The translations under genes and the position numbers were made by a program. From the NCBI RefSeq assembly GCF_900108405.1, contig NZ_FNXG01000001.1:806001-870000 (forward strand): a DNA stretch of 64,000 nt. The letters are read 5' to 3'. Under the pieces are notes generated by a model. The model did not search any database and was not told the origin of the DNA. It was given only the letters and a program-made list of their open reading frames with translations. How positions within the stretch are numbered: position 1 is the first letter of the stretch; every line of letters starts with the position of its first letter. The DNA comes from Paracoccus alkenifer (lineage in GTDB: Bacteria; Pseudomonadota; Alphaproteobacteria; Rhodobacterales; Rhodobacteraceae). Below, in pieces: positions 1-7,771 of the stretch.

Positions 1-1
1 C

Positions 2-502
2 GGCACGCTGATGGATTTCATGGCCGCGACCGTCTGCCGCAATGCCGGGTTCGAGGCATTCGACAACATCGCCGGTGGCGAGACCGCCGGTATCCCCTTT
101 GCCGCCATGGTGGCCGAGCGGCTGGGCCTGCCGATGAGCTATGTGCGCAAGAAGCCCAAGGGCTACGGCCGCAACGCCCGGATCGAGGGCGAGATGCGCG
201 AAGGCCAGCGGGTGCTGCTGGTCGAGGATCTGACCACTGACGGCGGATCAAAACTGTCCTTTGTCGATGCGATCCGCGAGACCGGGGCCAGCTGCGCCCA
301 TACGGCGGTGATCTTTTACTACGGGATTTTTCCCGAAACCACGCAGCGGCTGGCCGATCACGGCGTCGCGCTGCACCACCTGTGCAGCTGGTGGGACGTG
401 CTGGCCGAGGCCAAGGCGCAAGGCTCGTTCGACACAGCCACCATCGCCGAGGTCGAGGCATTCCTGCACGACCCCCGCGGCTGGCAGGCAGCGCACCCGT
501 AG
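2..502 (+). CDS. pyrE: Orotate phosphoribosyltransferase, 5'-truncated by window edge
   Basis: Joins orotate to PRPP to give orotidine 5'-phosphate in de novo pyrimidine synthesis. The reading frame is already open at the window edge, so the N-terminus lies outside; about 166 codons are visible, the C-terminal two thirds of a roughly 230-residue alphaproteobacterial enzyme. The PRPP-binding loop [14 protein letters not shown] is intact, and upstream of it is the basic [14 protein letters not shown] stretch expected of the catalytic loop. The frame ends at TAG. dnaB follows on the same strand after about 200 bp that contain a hairpin repeat and DnaA-box-like 9-mers, so the two genes are probably transcribed separately. 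Confidence 0.93.
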   Translation, partial: GTLMDFMAATVCRNAGFEAFDNIAGGETAGIPFAAMVAERLGLPMSYVRKKPKGYGRNARIEGEMREGQRVLLVEDLTTDGGSKLSFVDAIRETGASCAHTAVIFYYGIFPETTQRLADHGVALHHLCSWWDVLAEAKAQGSFDTATIAEVEAFLHDPRGWQAAHP

Positions 503-530
503 GGCCGGCGGCGGCAGCGGCCCGGTCGGA

Positions 531-597
531 CGGGGGCTGTCTGCCCCCGCGCGGCCGTTGGCCGCTTCCCCCGAGGATATTTAAGAACCGCCCGAAG
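531..597 (+). repeat. Composite intergenic repeat, copy 1
   Basis: A hairpin (CGGGGGC 531-537, GCCCCCG 543-549) is followed by CCCCCGAGGATATTT (568-582), then after 5 nt by CCGCCCGAAG (588-597). The same three modules in the same order recur at 25438-25489 and, inverted, at 29674-29730; shorter versions lie at 29608-29640 and 48746-48777. It sits just after pyrE and may end its transcript, although no T-run follows the stem. Confidence 0.7.
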
Positions 598-605
598 GGC
601 GCGGG

Positions 606-636
606 GTCTCCACAGCCCACCCACAGCTTATCCACA
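606..636 (+). promoter_or_regulatory. Cluster of three DnaA-box-like 9-mers upstream of dnaB
   Basis: TTATCCACA at 628-636 matches the DnaA box consensus exactly. Two weaker 9-mers in the same orientation end exactly 11 and 22 bp earlier: CCACCCACA at 617-625 (6/9) and GTCTCCACA at 606-614 (7/9). All three therefore share one helical phase. Their position about 70 bp before the dnaB start suggests DnaA control of the helicase gene; binding itself is inference. Confidence 0.6.
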
Positions 637-707
637 GGGTTGTGCAGCCGTAGACCGCCGCGCGCAGTCGTGGGATAAGATGGCGCATTCGAATCGGGGA
701 CTTGATG

Positions 708-2201
708 ATGACCGAGCTTCGCGCGCTCGAACCACGCCGCATGGCGTCGGCCGAGGATTCCGACACGCCCGCCGTGCCCTTTTCCATCGAGGCCGAGCAG
801 CAGCTGCTGGGCGCGCTGCTGACCAACAACGACGTCTATGATTCGATCTCGCGGCTGATCAAGCCGGACCATTTCTACGACCCCGTCCACCGCCGCATCT
901 TCGAGCTGTGCGCCGAGCGCATCGTGCGCAACGCACTGGCCAGCCCGGTCACGATCAAGGCGTTCATGGAACATGACGCGGGTCTGCGCGATCTGGGCGG
1001 GCCGGCCTATCTGGCGCGGCTGGCGGGGGCGGCGGTATCGGCCTTTGCGGCGCGCGATTATGCGCGGATGATCCGCGAATTCGCCCTGCGGCGCGAGCTG
1101 ATCGGGCTGGGCCATGAAATCGCCGGCCGTGCCGCGGTCATGACCGTGGACGACGACGCCGAAGAGCAGATCAAGACCGCCGAACAGACGCTTTACAAGC
1201 TGGCCGAGCAGGGCGTGGCCGAACGCGGCTTTCAGTCCTTTTTGCAAGCGGTGACCGGGGCGGTCGATGCGGCGAACGCCGCCTATCAGCGCGGCGGCAA
1301 GCTGTCGGGGATCTCCACCGGCCTGACGGACCTGGACCACAAGCTGGGCGGGCTGAACAAGTCGGACCTGCTAATTTTGGCCGGGCGGCCCTCGATGGGC
1401 AAGACCTCGCTGGCGACCAACATCGCCTTTAACGTCGCCAAGGCGCATCGGATGGGCGAGCTGCCCGACGGCAGCCGCGGCACGGTCGAGGGCGGCATCG
1501 TCGGGTTCTTTTCGCTGGAAATGTCGGCCGACCAGCTGGCCGCGCGGATCCTGTCCGAGGCTTCCGAGGTTCCCAGCGAAATGATCCGCCGCGGCGAGCT
1601 GACCGAGGATGAATTCCGCCGCTTTGTCGAGGCCGCGAACGCCTTGCAGAACTGCCCGCTTTACATCGACGACACCCCGGCGTTGCCGATCAACCAGCTG
1701 GCCGCGCGGGCCCGCAAGCTCAAGCGCACCATGGGGCTGGACGTGCTGATCGTCGACTACCTGCAACTGCTGCGCGCCGCCACTGCCAAGGACAGCCGCG
1801 TCAACGAGGTCAGCGAGATCACCCAGGGGCTCAAGGCCATCGCCAAGGAGCTGAACATCCCCGTCATCGCCCTGAGCCAGCTGTCGCGGCAGGTCGAAAG
1901 CCGCGAGGACAAGCGCCCGCAGCTGTCGGACCTGCGCGAATCGGGCAGTATCGAACAGGACGCCGACATCGTGATGTTCGTGTTCCGCGAGGAATATTAC
2001 CGCGAACGCGAGAAACCTTCGGACCACGATCTGGACAAGATGGCCGACTGGCAGAAGATGATGGAGCAGGTCCACGGCAAGGCCGAGGTCATCATCGGCA
2101 AGCAGCGCCACGGCCCCATCGGCACCGTCGAGCTTAGCTTCGAGGGCCGGTTTACCCGCTTTGGCAACCTTGAACGGCACCACGTCCAGCAATGGGGCTG
2201 A
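708..2201 (+). CDS. dnaB: Replicative DNA helicase DnaB
   Basis: Hexameric 5'-3' helicase that unwinds DNA at the replication fork and recruits primase. The N-terminal helical domain (PFSIEAEQQLLGALL) leads through a linker to a RecA-like domain with Walker A GRPSMGKTS near residue 230, the Walker B segment DVLIVDYLQLL, and the conserved LSQLSRQVESR and SIEQDADIV segments. Length (about 497 aa) is normal and there is no intein. Three starts are adjacent (TTG 702, ATG 705, ATG 708); 708 is chosen because GGGGA at 696-700 sits 7 nt before it. DnaA-box-like repeats precede the gene. Its 3' end overlaps the next gene by 10 bp. Confidence 0.97.
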   Translation: MTELRALEPRRMASAEDSDTPAVPFSIEAEQQLLGALLTNNDVYDSISRLIKPDHFYDPVHRRIFELCAERIVRNALASPVTIKAFMEHDAGLRDLGGPAYLARLAGAAVSAFAARDYARMIREFALRRELIGLGHEIAGRAAVMTVDDDAEEQIKTAEQTLYKLAEQGVAERGFQSFLQAVTGAVDAANAAYQRGGKLSGISTGLTDLDHKLGGLNKSDLLILAGRPSMGKTSLATNIAFNVAKAHRMGELPDGSRGTVEGGIVGFFSLEMSADQLAARILSEASEVPSEMIRRGELTEDEFRRFVEAANALQNCPLYIDDTPALPINQLAARARKLKRTMGLDVLIVDYLQLLRAATAKDSRVNEVSEITQGLKAIAKELNIPVIALSQLSRQVESREDKRPQLSDLRESGSIEQDADIVMFVFREEYYREREKPSDHDLDKMADWQKMMEQVHGKAEVIIGKQRHGPIGTVELSFEGRFTRFGNLERHHVQQWG

Positions 2202-2539
2202 ACCTTCCCGTGCCCGTGGTGACCATCGGGCTGCTGGTGGCGTCGAACCTGTTCATGACGCTGGCGTGGTATGGGCATCTGAAGTTCAAGTCCGTCCCCT
2301 TGCTGAGCGTCATTCTGATCAGCTGGGGCATCGCTTTCTTCGAGTATGGTTTGCAAATTCCTGCAAACAGGATCGGGCACGGGTATTTTTCCGCCGCGCA
2401 ACTGAAGACCATTCAGGAGGTCATCAGCCTGACCGTCTTTGCCGGATTCTCGTGGCTGTATCTGGGCGAGAAGCTGGGCCGGAAGGGGGGGCGGGGTGGT
2501 GCGTGCAGAGCACGCACCCTACCTCGCCGGTCCCCGTAG
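2192..2539 (+). CDS. DUF486-family small membrane protein, C-terminus replaced by repeat sequence
   Basis: Residues 1-95 look like a DUF486 (DMT-related) four-helix membrane protein: helices around 8-25 and 35-52 and a third near 77-91 ending FSWLYLGEKL. Family members normally continue into a fourth helix of about 20 residues. Here the frame instead enters a G-rich tract and a palindromic repeat, so the tail is arginine/glycine-rich (GRKGGRGGACRARTLPRRSP). The missing fourth helix was not found beyond the repeats. The start ATG lies inside the dnaB stop region, so translation is probably coupled. The protein is likely damaged or non-functional. The family call rests on pattern recognition only. 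Confidence 0.7.
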   Translation: MGLNLPVPVVTIGLLVASNLFMTLAWYGHLKFKSVPLLSVILISWGIAFFEYGLQIPANRIGHGYFSAAQLKTIQEVISLTVFAGFSWLYLGEKLGRKGGRGGACRARTLPRRSP

Positions 2540-2709
2540 GGTGCGTGCTCTGCACGCACCGCCCCCCTGCACCGCCCCGTAGGGTGCGTGGTCCCCACGC
2601 ACCATCCCACGCACCGCCCATTCCCCGCCCCGTAGGGTGCGTGGCTCCCACGCACCGCCCCGCGCACCGCCCATTCCCCGCCCCGTAGGGTGCGTGGTCC
2701 CCACGCACC
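2498..2709 (+). repeat. Array of five 25-nt palindromic repeats (GTAGGGTGCGTG type)
   Basis: Five near-identical 25-mers of form GTAGGGTGCGTG-N-CACGCACC. Unit 1 (2498-2522) is on the minus strand and is the exact reverse complement of unit 2 (2536-2560), 13 bp away. Units 3, 4 and 5 start at 2579, 2632 and 2685, exactly 53 bp apart, and their 28-nt spacers are near-copies of each other. Each unit can fold into a short hairpin. The form resembles REP-type elements mobilised by RAYT transposases; no transposase lies in the window. The array begins within the 3' end of the DUF486 gene. Confidence 0.85.
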
Positions 2710-2790
2710 ATCCCACGCACCGCCCCTTGCGCCCCCCCTTTCCTCGTGCTGCAATGCAGAAAACGCATGGCTGCCCTGCGCCCGGCGGGC

Positions 2791-2831
2791 TTGCCAAACC
2801 CGAGTTTGCAAAGCCTATGCAGCTTTGCAAG
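2791..2831 (+). promoter_or_regulatory. TTTGCAAA-type elements upstream of the ScfR regulator
   Basis: TTTGCAAA at 2805-2812, TTTGCAAG at 2824-2831 and the degenerate TTGCCAAA at 2791-2798 lie just before the ribosome binding site of the regulator gene. Regulators of this family (PccR, RamB) recognise short TTTGCAAA-like elements, so autoregulation is likely but unproven. Confidence 0.5.
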
Positions 2832-2850
2832 CGACCGGAGGAGGCAGCCG

Positions 2851-4248
2851 ATGGCCCGCCACAAGATCTATGCCGGGGCCTCGCTGCGCGAGACCCGCAA
2901 CCGCCACGGCCTGACGCAGCGGGTCTTTGCCGACCGGCTGGGGGTATCGTTGCCCTATCTCAGCCAGATGGAAAACAACCACCGCCCGGTCTCGGCCGGG
3001 GTGCTGCTCAAACTCGCCTCGGAATTTGCGGTGGATGTGGGGGCGATGGCCGCGGGGGACGCCGACCGCATGGTGGTGGACCTGGCCGAGGCGCTGGCCG
3101 ATCCGCTGTTCGACGGCGCGCCCTCGCTGGCCGACCTGCGGCTGGCGGCCTCGAACACGCCGGGGCTGGTGCGGTCATTCCTGGATCTTTACCGCGCCCA
3201 TCGCGCCGGGCAGGACCGGCTGGCCGCGCTGGACGAGGCATTTGGCGCCACCGGCCAGAACGCCGCCTGTTCCCCCTGGGAAGAGGTGCGCGATTTCTTC
3301 CATTATTGCGACAACTACATCGACGCCGTGGACCGCGCGGCCGAGCGTTTCGCCTGCCCCGACGGCAAGCGGGCCGAGCCGATGGCCCGGGCGCTGGCGG
3401 CGCTGGCAGCGCGCGGAATCACCGTGCAGGCGGCCGACCTGCCCTCGGGTTCGGTGTTCCTGCGCGAGGGCAACACGGTGACGCTGAACGCGCTGGCCGA
3501 CCGCTCGACGCAGGTGTTCCAGCTGTTCAACCTGGTGGCCCGCGAAACCCGCGCCGACCTGCTTGAGGCCACGCTGGATCTGGCCCGTTTCCGCAGCGAG
3601 GCCGCCCGCGACATCGCCCGGCTGGGGCTGGCGAATTATTTCGCCGGCGCCGCCCTGCTGCCCTATCGCGCCTTTCTTTCCGCCGCGCGCGCCGAGCGCC
3701 ACGATCTGGAACGGCTGGCGCATCTGTTCGGGGCCTCGCTGGAACAGGTGGCGCATCGCCTGTCCACGCTGCAACGGTCGGGCGAACGCGGGATTCCGTT
3801 CTTTTTCGTCCGCGTCGACCAGGCCGGCACGATTACCAAGCGCCATTCGGCCACGCGGCTGCAATTCGCCCGCTTTGGCGGCGCCTGCCCGCTGTGGAAC
3901 GTGCATCGCGCCTTTGAAACCCCGGGCCAGTTCCTGCGGCAGCTTGCACAGACCCCGGACGGGGTGCGCTATCTGTGTCTTTCGCGCGAGGTGGCCAAGC
4001 CGGGCGGCTCGTTCCGCGCCCCCGTGCGGCGCTTTGCGATCTGTCTGGGCTGCGAGATCACCCATGCGCGGGCGCTGGTCTATGCCGACGACATGGATGT
4101 GTCGAACTCTGCCGGCTACGAACAGATCGGGGTCAGCTGCCGCATCTGCCCGCGGCAGGATTGCCACCAGAGATCCGTGCCGCCCATCGACCGCGAGGTG
4201 ACGATTCCGGGCGACCGGCGCAGCCCCCTGCCCTATGCCATCGCCTGA
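2851..4248 (+). CDS. ScfR-type short-chain acyl-CoA responsive transcriptional regulator
   Basis: A 465-aa regulator with an N-terminal XRE helix-turn-helix (about residues 10-65; SLRETRNRHGLTQRVFADRL and LPYLSQMENNHRPVS), a central region that includes an IrrE/ImmA-like part, and a C-terminal domain with spaced cysteines (CLGCE, CRICPRQDC). This is the layout of short-chain fatty acyl-CoA regulators such as PccR and RamB, which tie propionyl- or acetyl-CoA levels to carbon assimilation genes. Start ATG 2851 follows GGAGGAG at 2837-2843. TTTGCAAA elements lie upstream. The valine catabolism genes at 9-15 kb yield propionyl-CoA, a conceivable functional link. Which acyl-CoA it senses cannot be read from sequence. 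Confidence 0.82.
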   Translation: MARHKIYAGASLRETRNRHGLTQRVFADRLGVSLPYLSQMENNHRPVSAGVLLKLASEFAVDVGAMAAGDADRMVVDLAEALADPLFDGAPSLADLRLAASNTPGLVRSFLDLYRAHRAGQDRLAALDEAFGATGQNAACSPWEEVRDFFHYCDNYIDAVDRAAERFACPDGKRAEPMARALAALAARGITVQAADLPSGSVFLREGNTVTLNALADRSTQVFQLFNLVARETRADLLEATLDLARFRSEAARDIARLGLANYFAGAALLPYRAFLSAARAERHDLERLAHLFGASLEQVAHRLSTLQRSGERGIPFFFVRVDQAGTITKRHSATRLQFARFGGACPLWNVHRAFETPGQFLRQLAQTPDGVRYLCLSREVAKPGGSFRAPVRRFAICLGCEITHARALVYADDMDVSNSAGYEQIGVSCRICPRQDCHQRSVPPIDREVTIPGDRRSPLPYAIA

Positions 4249-4436
4249 TCCGCAAGACGGCTTTCCGCTGCCGGCGATTTTCCGCGCGTCCGGGTTCCAT
4301 CACGCCGCTGTTTTTGGCGCATTTCCGCCGATTGCCGGGCAGGAAAATTTCGACCGTTGCACCGTTGCCACGGTTTCCTTTAGGAAAACGCGACTGCGGG
4401 GCAAAGCCCTTGGACATCAAGATCGGATCGCCCTGC

Positions 4437-5675
4437 ATGACCGGAACGCCCCCTTCCTCCATCCCGGACACCGCTGCCCTGACAGGTCGCCGCCGGCGGC
4501 TTTTGCGTCGGTGCGGCATCGTGCTGGTGGCGGGCTGGGCCGCGGTGGCGACCTCGATTCTGGCGCTGGACACGCTGGGGGCAGCGGGCACCGGCCCGCA
4601 GGCCGCCGCGACCACCGCCACACAGGCGCAGCTGGCCGAGCTGGTGGCGCAACGCGATGCCCGCGCGGCCGAGGCCGCCTCGGCGCAGACCCGCTTTACC
4701 GCCGCGCTGGACCAGCTTTCCGCGATGCAGACGCAGCTGCTCGCATCCGAGGAAAAGCGCCGCGAACTGGAAAGCGGCATCGGCGCCATCCAGGCATCGT
4801 TGCATGATGCGCTGGCCCGCAACGCGGAAACGGACCGGCGGCTGGCCGCAGCGGGCACTCTGGGCACGGCGGATCCTGACGGGGACATGTCGGTGGCGCT
4901 GGACATCCTGTCGGGCGAACTGGAATCCATCGCCGCCCGCAGCGCCGAGGCCGACCAGCGCGCGATCGAGGCCGTGCGCACCGCCGAGGCGCTCGAGGTC
5001 GAGCGCGACGAGATCCTGCGCCGCAACGAAGAAATCTTTGCCCAGCTTGAGGCCGCGGTCGAACAATCGGTCAAGCCGCTGGACGACATGATGAAAAAAG
5101 TCGGCGTCGACAGCGACCGGCTGCTGGCCACGGTCCGCAAGGGCTACGAAGGCACCGGCGGTCCGCTGACGCCCATGGGCTATTCGACCCGCGGCAACGC
5201 CGCCATCACCGAAAACGAGGCCCGCGCCCAAGAGGTCATGGTCTCGCTGGGGAACTTCAACAACTATCGCATCGCGGTCAGCAAGTTGCCGCTGGCGATG
5301 CCGGTGAAATCGGCGTTCCGTTTCAGCTCGGGGTTCGGGGCGCGCTGGGGCCGGCAGCATCAGGGTGTCGATCTTGCGGCGCCGACCGGCACCTCGGTCT
5401 TTGCCACGGGCGATGGCGTGGTGACCTTTGCCGGCTGGCAGCGCGGCTATGGCAACCTCATCAAGATCCAGCACGAGCTGGGCACCGAGACCCGTTACGG
5501 GCATCTTTCCAAAATCCGCGTGAAAGCGGGTCAGAAAGTCTCGCGTAACACGCTTATCGGTGATATTGGCAACACCGGCCGATCGACCGGTCCGCATCTG
5601 CATTACGAAGTGCGTGTGGACGGGAAGGCCGTGGACCCCATGAGTTTCATTAAGGCCGCACAGAATGTTTTCTAA
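4437..5675 (+). CDS. M23 family (LytM) peptidoglycan endopeptidase, membrane anchored
   Basis: A 412-aa zinc endopeptidase predicted to cut peptidoglycan cross-bridges in the periplasm. An arginine-rich cytoplasmic start is followed by one transmembrane segment (about 26-44), a long Ala/Glu/Arg-rich coiled-coil region (about 60-230), and a C-terminal LytM domain with zinc motifs HQGVD (H308, D312) and HLH (387-389), so it should be active. It overlaps the bactofilin start by 11 bp. In other alphaproteobacteria a bactofilin recruits a coiled-coil M23 enzyme (LmdC type) to shape the cell. Start is uncertain: ATG 4437 was chosen, TTG 4410 is in frame and possible. Confidence 0.88.
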   Translation: MTGTPPSSIPDTAALTGRRRRLLRRCGIVLVAGWAAVATSILALDTLGAAGTGPQAAATTATQAQLAELVAQRDARAAEAASAQTRFTAALDQLSAMQTQLLASEEKRRELESGIGAIQASLHDALARNAETDRRLAAAGTLGTADPDGDMSVALDILSGELESIAARSAEADQRAIEAVRTAEALEVERDEILRRNEEIFAQLEAAVEQSVKPLDDMMKKVGVDSDRLLATVRKGYEGTGGPLTPMGYSTRGNAAITENEARAQEVMVSLGNFNNYRIAVSKLPLAMPVKSAFRFSSGFGARWGRQHQGVDLAAPTGTSVFATGDGVVTFAGWQRGYGNLIKIQHELGTETRYGHLSKIRVKAGQKVSRNTLIGDIGNTGRSTGPHLHYEVRVDGKAVDPMSFIKAAQNVF

Positions 5676-6171
5676 GACACGCGTCACTGAACCCGGACCC
5701 CGCACCCAGACCCCGGAAACGGAGCCGGGCCGCCCCGTCATCGACACCCCCGTGGACTATGCGCCGCCGCCGGCCCGCAGCACCACCCAGCGCTCGGGTC
5801 CGTCGGTCCTGTCCAGCGACCTGACGGTCAAGGGCAACATCACCACCCAAGGCGACGTGCAAATCGAAGGCACGGTCGAAGGCGACATCCGCGCCCATCA
5901 GCTGACCGTCGGCGACAGCGCCACCATCCGCGGCGAAATCGTCGCCGACGAGATCATCGTGAACGGGCGCGTCGTCGGCCGGGTCCGCGGGCTCAAGGTC
6001 CGGCTGTCGGCCACCGCGCGGGTCGAGGGCGACATCGTCCACAAGACCATCGCCATCGAATCGGGCGCGCATTTCGAGGGCTCGGTCCAGCGTCAGGAAG
6101 ACCCGCTGGGCAGCGGCGTGACGCCGAAACTGGCGCCTCCGGTCGCGCCCAAGGCCAACACGGACGCCTGA
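5665..6171 (+). CDS. Bactofilin cytoskeletal protein
   Basis: A 168-aa polymer-forming protein. A proline-rich N-terminal tail (1-50) precedes the repetitive beta-helix core (about 52-140), with recurring glycine-spaced turns such as KGNITTQGDVQIEGTVEGDI and GEIVADEIIVNGRVVG. Bactofilins assemble into membrane-associated filaments that place wall enzymes. The start codon lies inside the end of the M23 peptidase gene (11 bp overlap), so the two products are made together and probably act in one complex on cell shape or local wall remodelling. A strong intrinsic terminator follows within 25 bp. Confidence 0.93.
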   Translation: MFSKTRVTEPGPRTQTPETEPGRPVIDTPVDYAPPPARSTTQRSGPSVLSSDLTVKGNITTQGDVQIEGTVEGDIRAHQLTVGDSATIRGEIVADEIIVNGRVVGRVRGLKVRLSATARVEGDIVHKTIAIESGAHFEGSVQRQEDPLGSGVTPKLAPPVAPKANTDA

Positions 6172-6195
6172 CCCACGCCACCGGCAGAAATCCAG

Positions 6196-6222
6196 ACGGG
6201 CGCCCTTTGCGGCGCCCGTTTT
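6196..6222 (+). terminator. Intrinsic terminator after bactofilin
   Basis: A perfect 9-bp stem ACGGGCGCC/GGCGCCCGT with a CTTTGC loop is followed directly by TTT. It ends the M23-bactofilin transcript before the convergent DUF2189 gene. Confidence 0.88.
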
Positions 6223-6268
6223 CGTTGTTCCCGGTCTCAGCTGTCGCAACCGCGCGGGAAAGCGCCGG

Positions 6269-7177
6269 TTATTCGTCCTCGTCCGGCAGCAGGTGGCGAT
6301 ACATGTGCCAGCTGGCGTGGCCCAGCACCGGCAGGGCGACGAACAGCCCCAGAAACAGCGGCAGGATGCCGGCGAACATGATCGCCGCGATCAGCGCCGC
6401 CCACAGGACCATGACCAGCGGATTGGCCACCACCGCGCCGACGCTGGCGATAATGGCCGAGATGAAATCGACCTCGCGGTCGAGCAGCAGCGGCAACCCC
6501 GCCACGGTCATTGCAAACAGCACCGCCGCGAACCCCGCGCCCACCGCGGTGCCGACCGCCAGCATCGCCAGCCCGCGGCCCTGAAACAGCAATTCGGGCG
6601 AGCTGGTGATGTTGGTCAGCGACTGCACCCCCATGAACATGGCGAATATGGTGTGCGCGACGAACACCCAGAACATGAACATCAGCAGGATCACCATCGC
6701 CATCGAGGGCACCTGCCGGTCCTTTTGCGCGAAAACCGCGCCCACCACGCTGCGCCAGTCCAGCGGCAGCCCCGATTCGATGCGGCGGCTGACCTCATAC
6801 AGTCCGACGGCGGCAAAGGGCGCGATCAGCGGAAAGCCGACGACAAAGGGAATCAGCCACCATTCCTGCCCCATGGCCAGCGCGACCGCCGCCAGCACCA
6901 GCCCGCCAAGAACATAGAACAGCGAAAAGAACAGCCCGAAGGCCGGGGCGCGGCGAAAATCCCGCCAGCCGGCGCGCAGCGAATCGCCGATCACATCAAG
7001 ACCGACCAGCGCCGGGTCGGGAATGCGGTCGGCGGCGATGTCATGGCGGACCTCGGCCGGGCGATAGGGCCGGTCGGGATCTCCGGGCCCTTCTCCGGGT
7101 GCGGGATCGGGCGCCGGGTCGGGCAGCGGCGGGCGCGTCGGGTCGGGGATCGGCCTCGGGTCCGGGACATCGGTCAT
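6269..7177 (-). CDS. DUF2189 domain integral membrane protein
   Basis: A 302-aa membrane protein of unknown function. The first 50 residues are strongly proline/aspartate-rich (PDPRPIPDPTRPPLPDP), likely a disordered cytoplasmic tail. After DVIGDSLRAGWRDFRRAP, typical of the family start, come about six hydrophobic segments between residues 80 and 290. The start overlaps the coaD stop by 4 bp (ATGA), implying translational coupling. DUF2189 proteins are common in Rhodobacteraceae with no established role; the linkage to coaD may only be positional. Confidence 0.85.
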   Translation of the reverse strand: MTDVPDPRPIPDPTRPPLPDPAPDPAPGEGPGDPDRPYRPAEVRHDIAADRIPDPALVGLDVIGDSLRAGWRDFRRAPAFGLFFSLFYVLGGLVLAAVALAMGQEWWLIPFVVGFPLIAPFAAVGLYEVSRRIESGLPLDWRSVVGAVFAQKDRQVPSMAMVILLMFMFWVFVAHTIFAMFMGVQSLTNITSSPELLFQGRGLAMLAVGTAVGAGFAAVLFAMTVAGLPLLLDREVDFISAIIASVGAVVANPLVMVLWAALIAAIMFAGILPLFLGLFVALPVLGHASWHMYRHLLPDEDE

Positions 7178-7689
7178 CCGGGTTTCGCTCCGTTACTGTC
7201 AGGAAACTTGTTCCGAAGTGCGTCGTTGACCGGGGCCGTCACGAACTTGGACACGTCGCCACCCAATCGGGCGATTTCCTTGACCAGTTTCGAGGCGATC
7301 GCCTGCCGCTTGGCGTCGGCCATCAGAAAGACTGTCTCGACGCTGTCATCCAGCGCCCGGTTCATGCCGACCATCTGGAATTCATATTCGAAATCGGTCA
7401 CCGCGCGCAGGCCGCGCACGATCACCCTTGCGCCCACGTCGCGGGCGCAGTCGATCAGCAGATTCTCGAACGGGTGGACGATGATCTCGACCCCGCAGGC
7501 GCGGGTGATCGCGGCGCATTCGGCCTCGACCATGGCGACGCGCTGTTCCAGCGTGAACAGCGGCCCCTTGTCGCGGTTGATCGCCACGCCGATCACCAGC
7601 CGGTCCACCAGCGTCGTCGCCCGCTGGATGATGTCGACATGGCCCAGGGTGATGGGGTCGAAGGTGCCGGGGTAAAGGCCGATGCGCAT
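7174..7689 (-). CDS. coaD: Phosphopantetheine adenylyltransferase
   Basis: Transfers AMP from ATP to 4'-phosphopantetheine, giving dephospho-CoA, the penultimate step of coenzyme A synthesis. The 171-aa protein has the nucleotidyltransferase start MRIGLYPGTFDPITLGH, including the (T/H)xGH motif, and later RGLRAVTDFEYE and FLMADAKRQAIASKLVKEIA, which match conserved substrate- and ATP-contact regions. Slightly longer than the usual 160 residues because of the C-terminal tail NDALRNKFPDSNGAKPG. The DUF2189 gene overlaps its stop by 4 bp. Confidence 0.96.
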   Translation of the reverse strand: MRIGLYPGTFDPITLGHVDIIQRATTLVDRLVIGVAINRDKGPLFTLEQRVAMVEAECAAITRACGVEIIVHPFENLLIDCARDVGARVIVRGLRAVTDFEYEFQMVGMNRALDDSVETVFLMADAKRQAIASKLVKEIARLGGDVSKFVTAPVNDALRNKFPDSNGAKPG

Positions 7690-7771
7690 GGGATTGCTCC
7701 GTTCACGGTTTCGTCATGCTGCAAAACGCAAATAACCGCTGTTTGCAAGCGCCGCGGCGCAGCAATCGCCG

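Noticed and set aside
531-549. Rho-independent terminator of pyrE
   Set aside because: The hairpin is strong but no T-run follows; the same hairpin recurs as part of a dispersed repeat.
606-636. Chromosomal replication origin at the dnaB upstream region
   Set aside because: Only one perfect DnaA box, no AT-rich unwinding stretch, and dnaA/parA/gidA-type neighbours are absent; a regulatory role is more likely.
2498-2709. CRISPR array (25-nt palindromic repeats with 28-nt spacers, 53-bp period)
   Set aside because: The spacers are near-identical to each other, the first two units are inverted relative to one another, and no cas gene is present. It is a REP-like tandem array.
2413-2864. Open frames on the minus strand through the repeat array with recurring THPTG/HAPYG peptides
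   Set aside because: They are translations of the nucleotide repeat in different frames, with no ribosome binding site or family resemblance.
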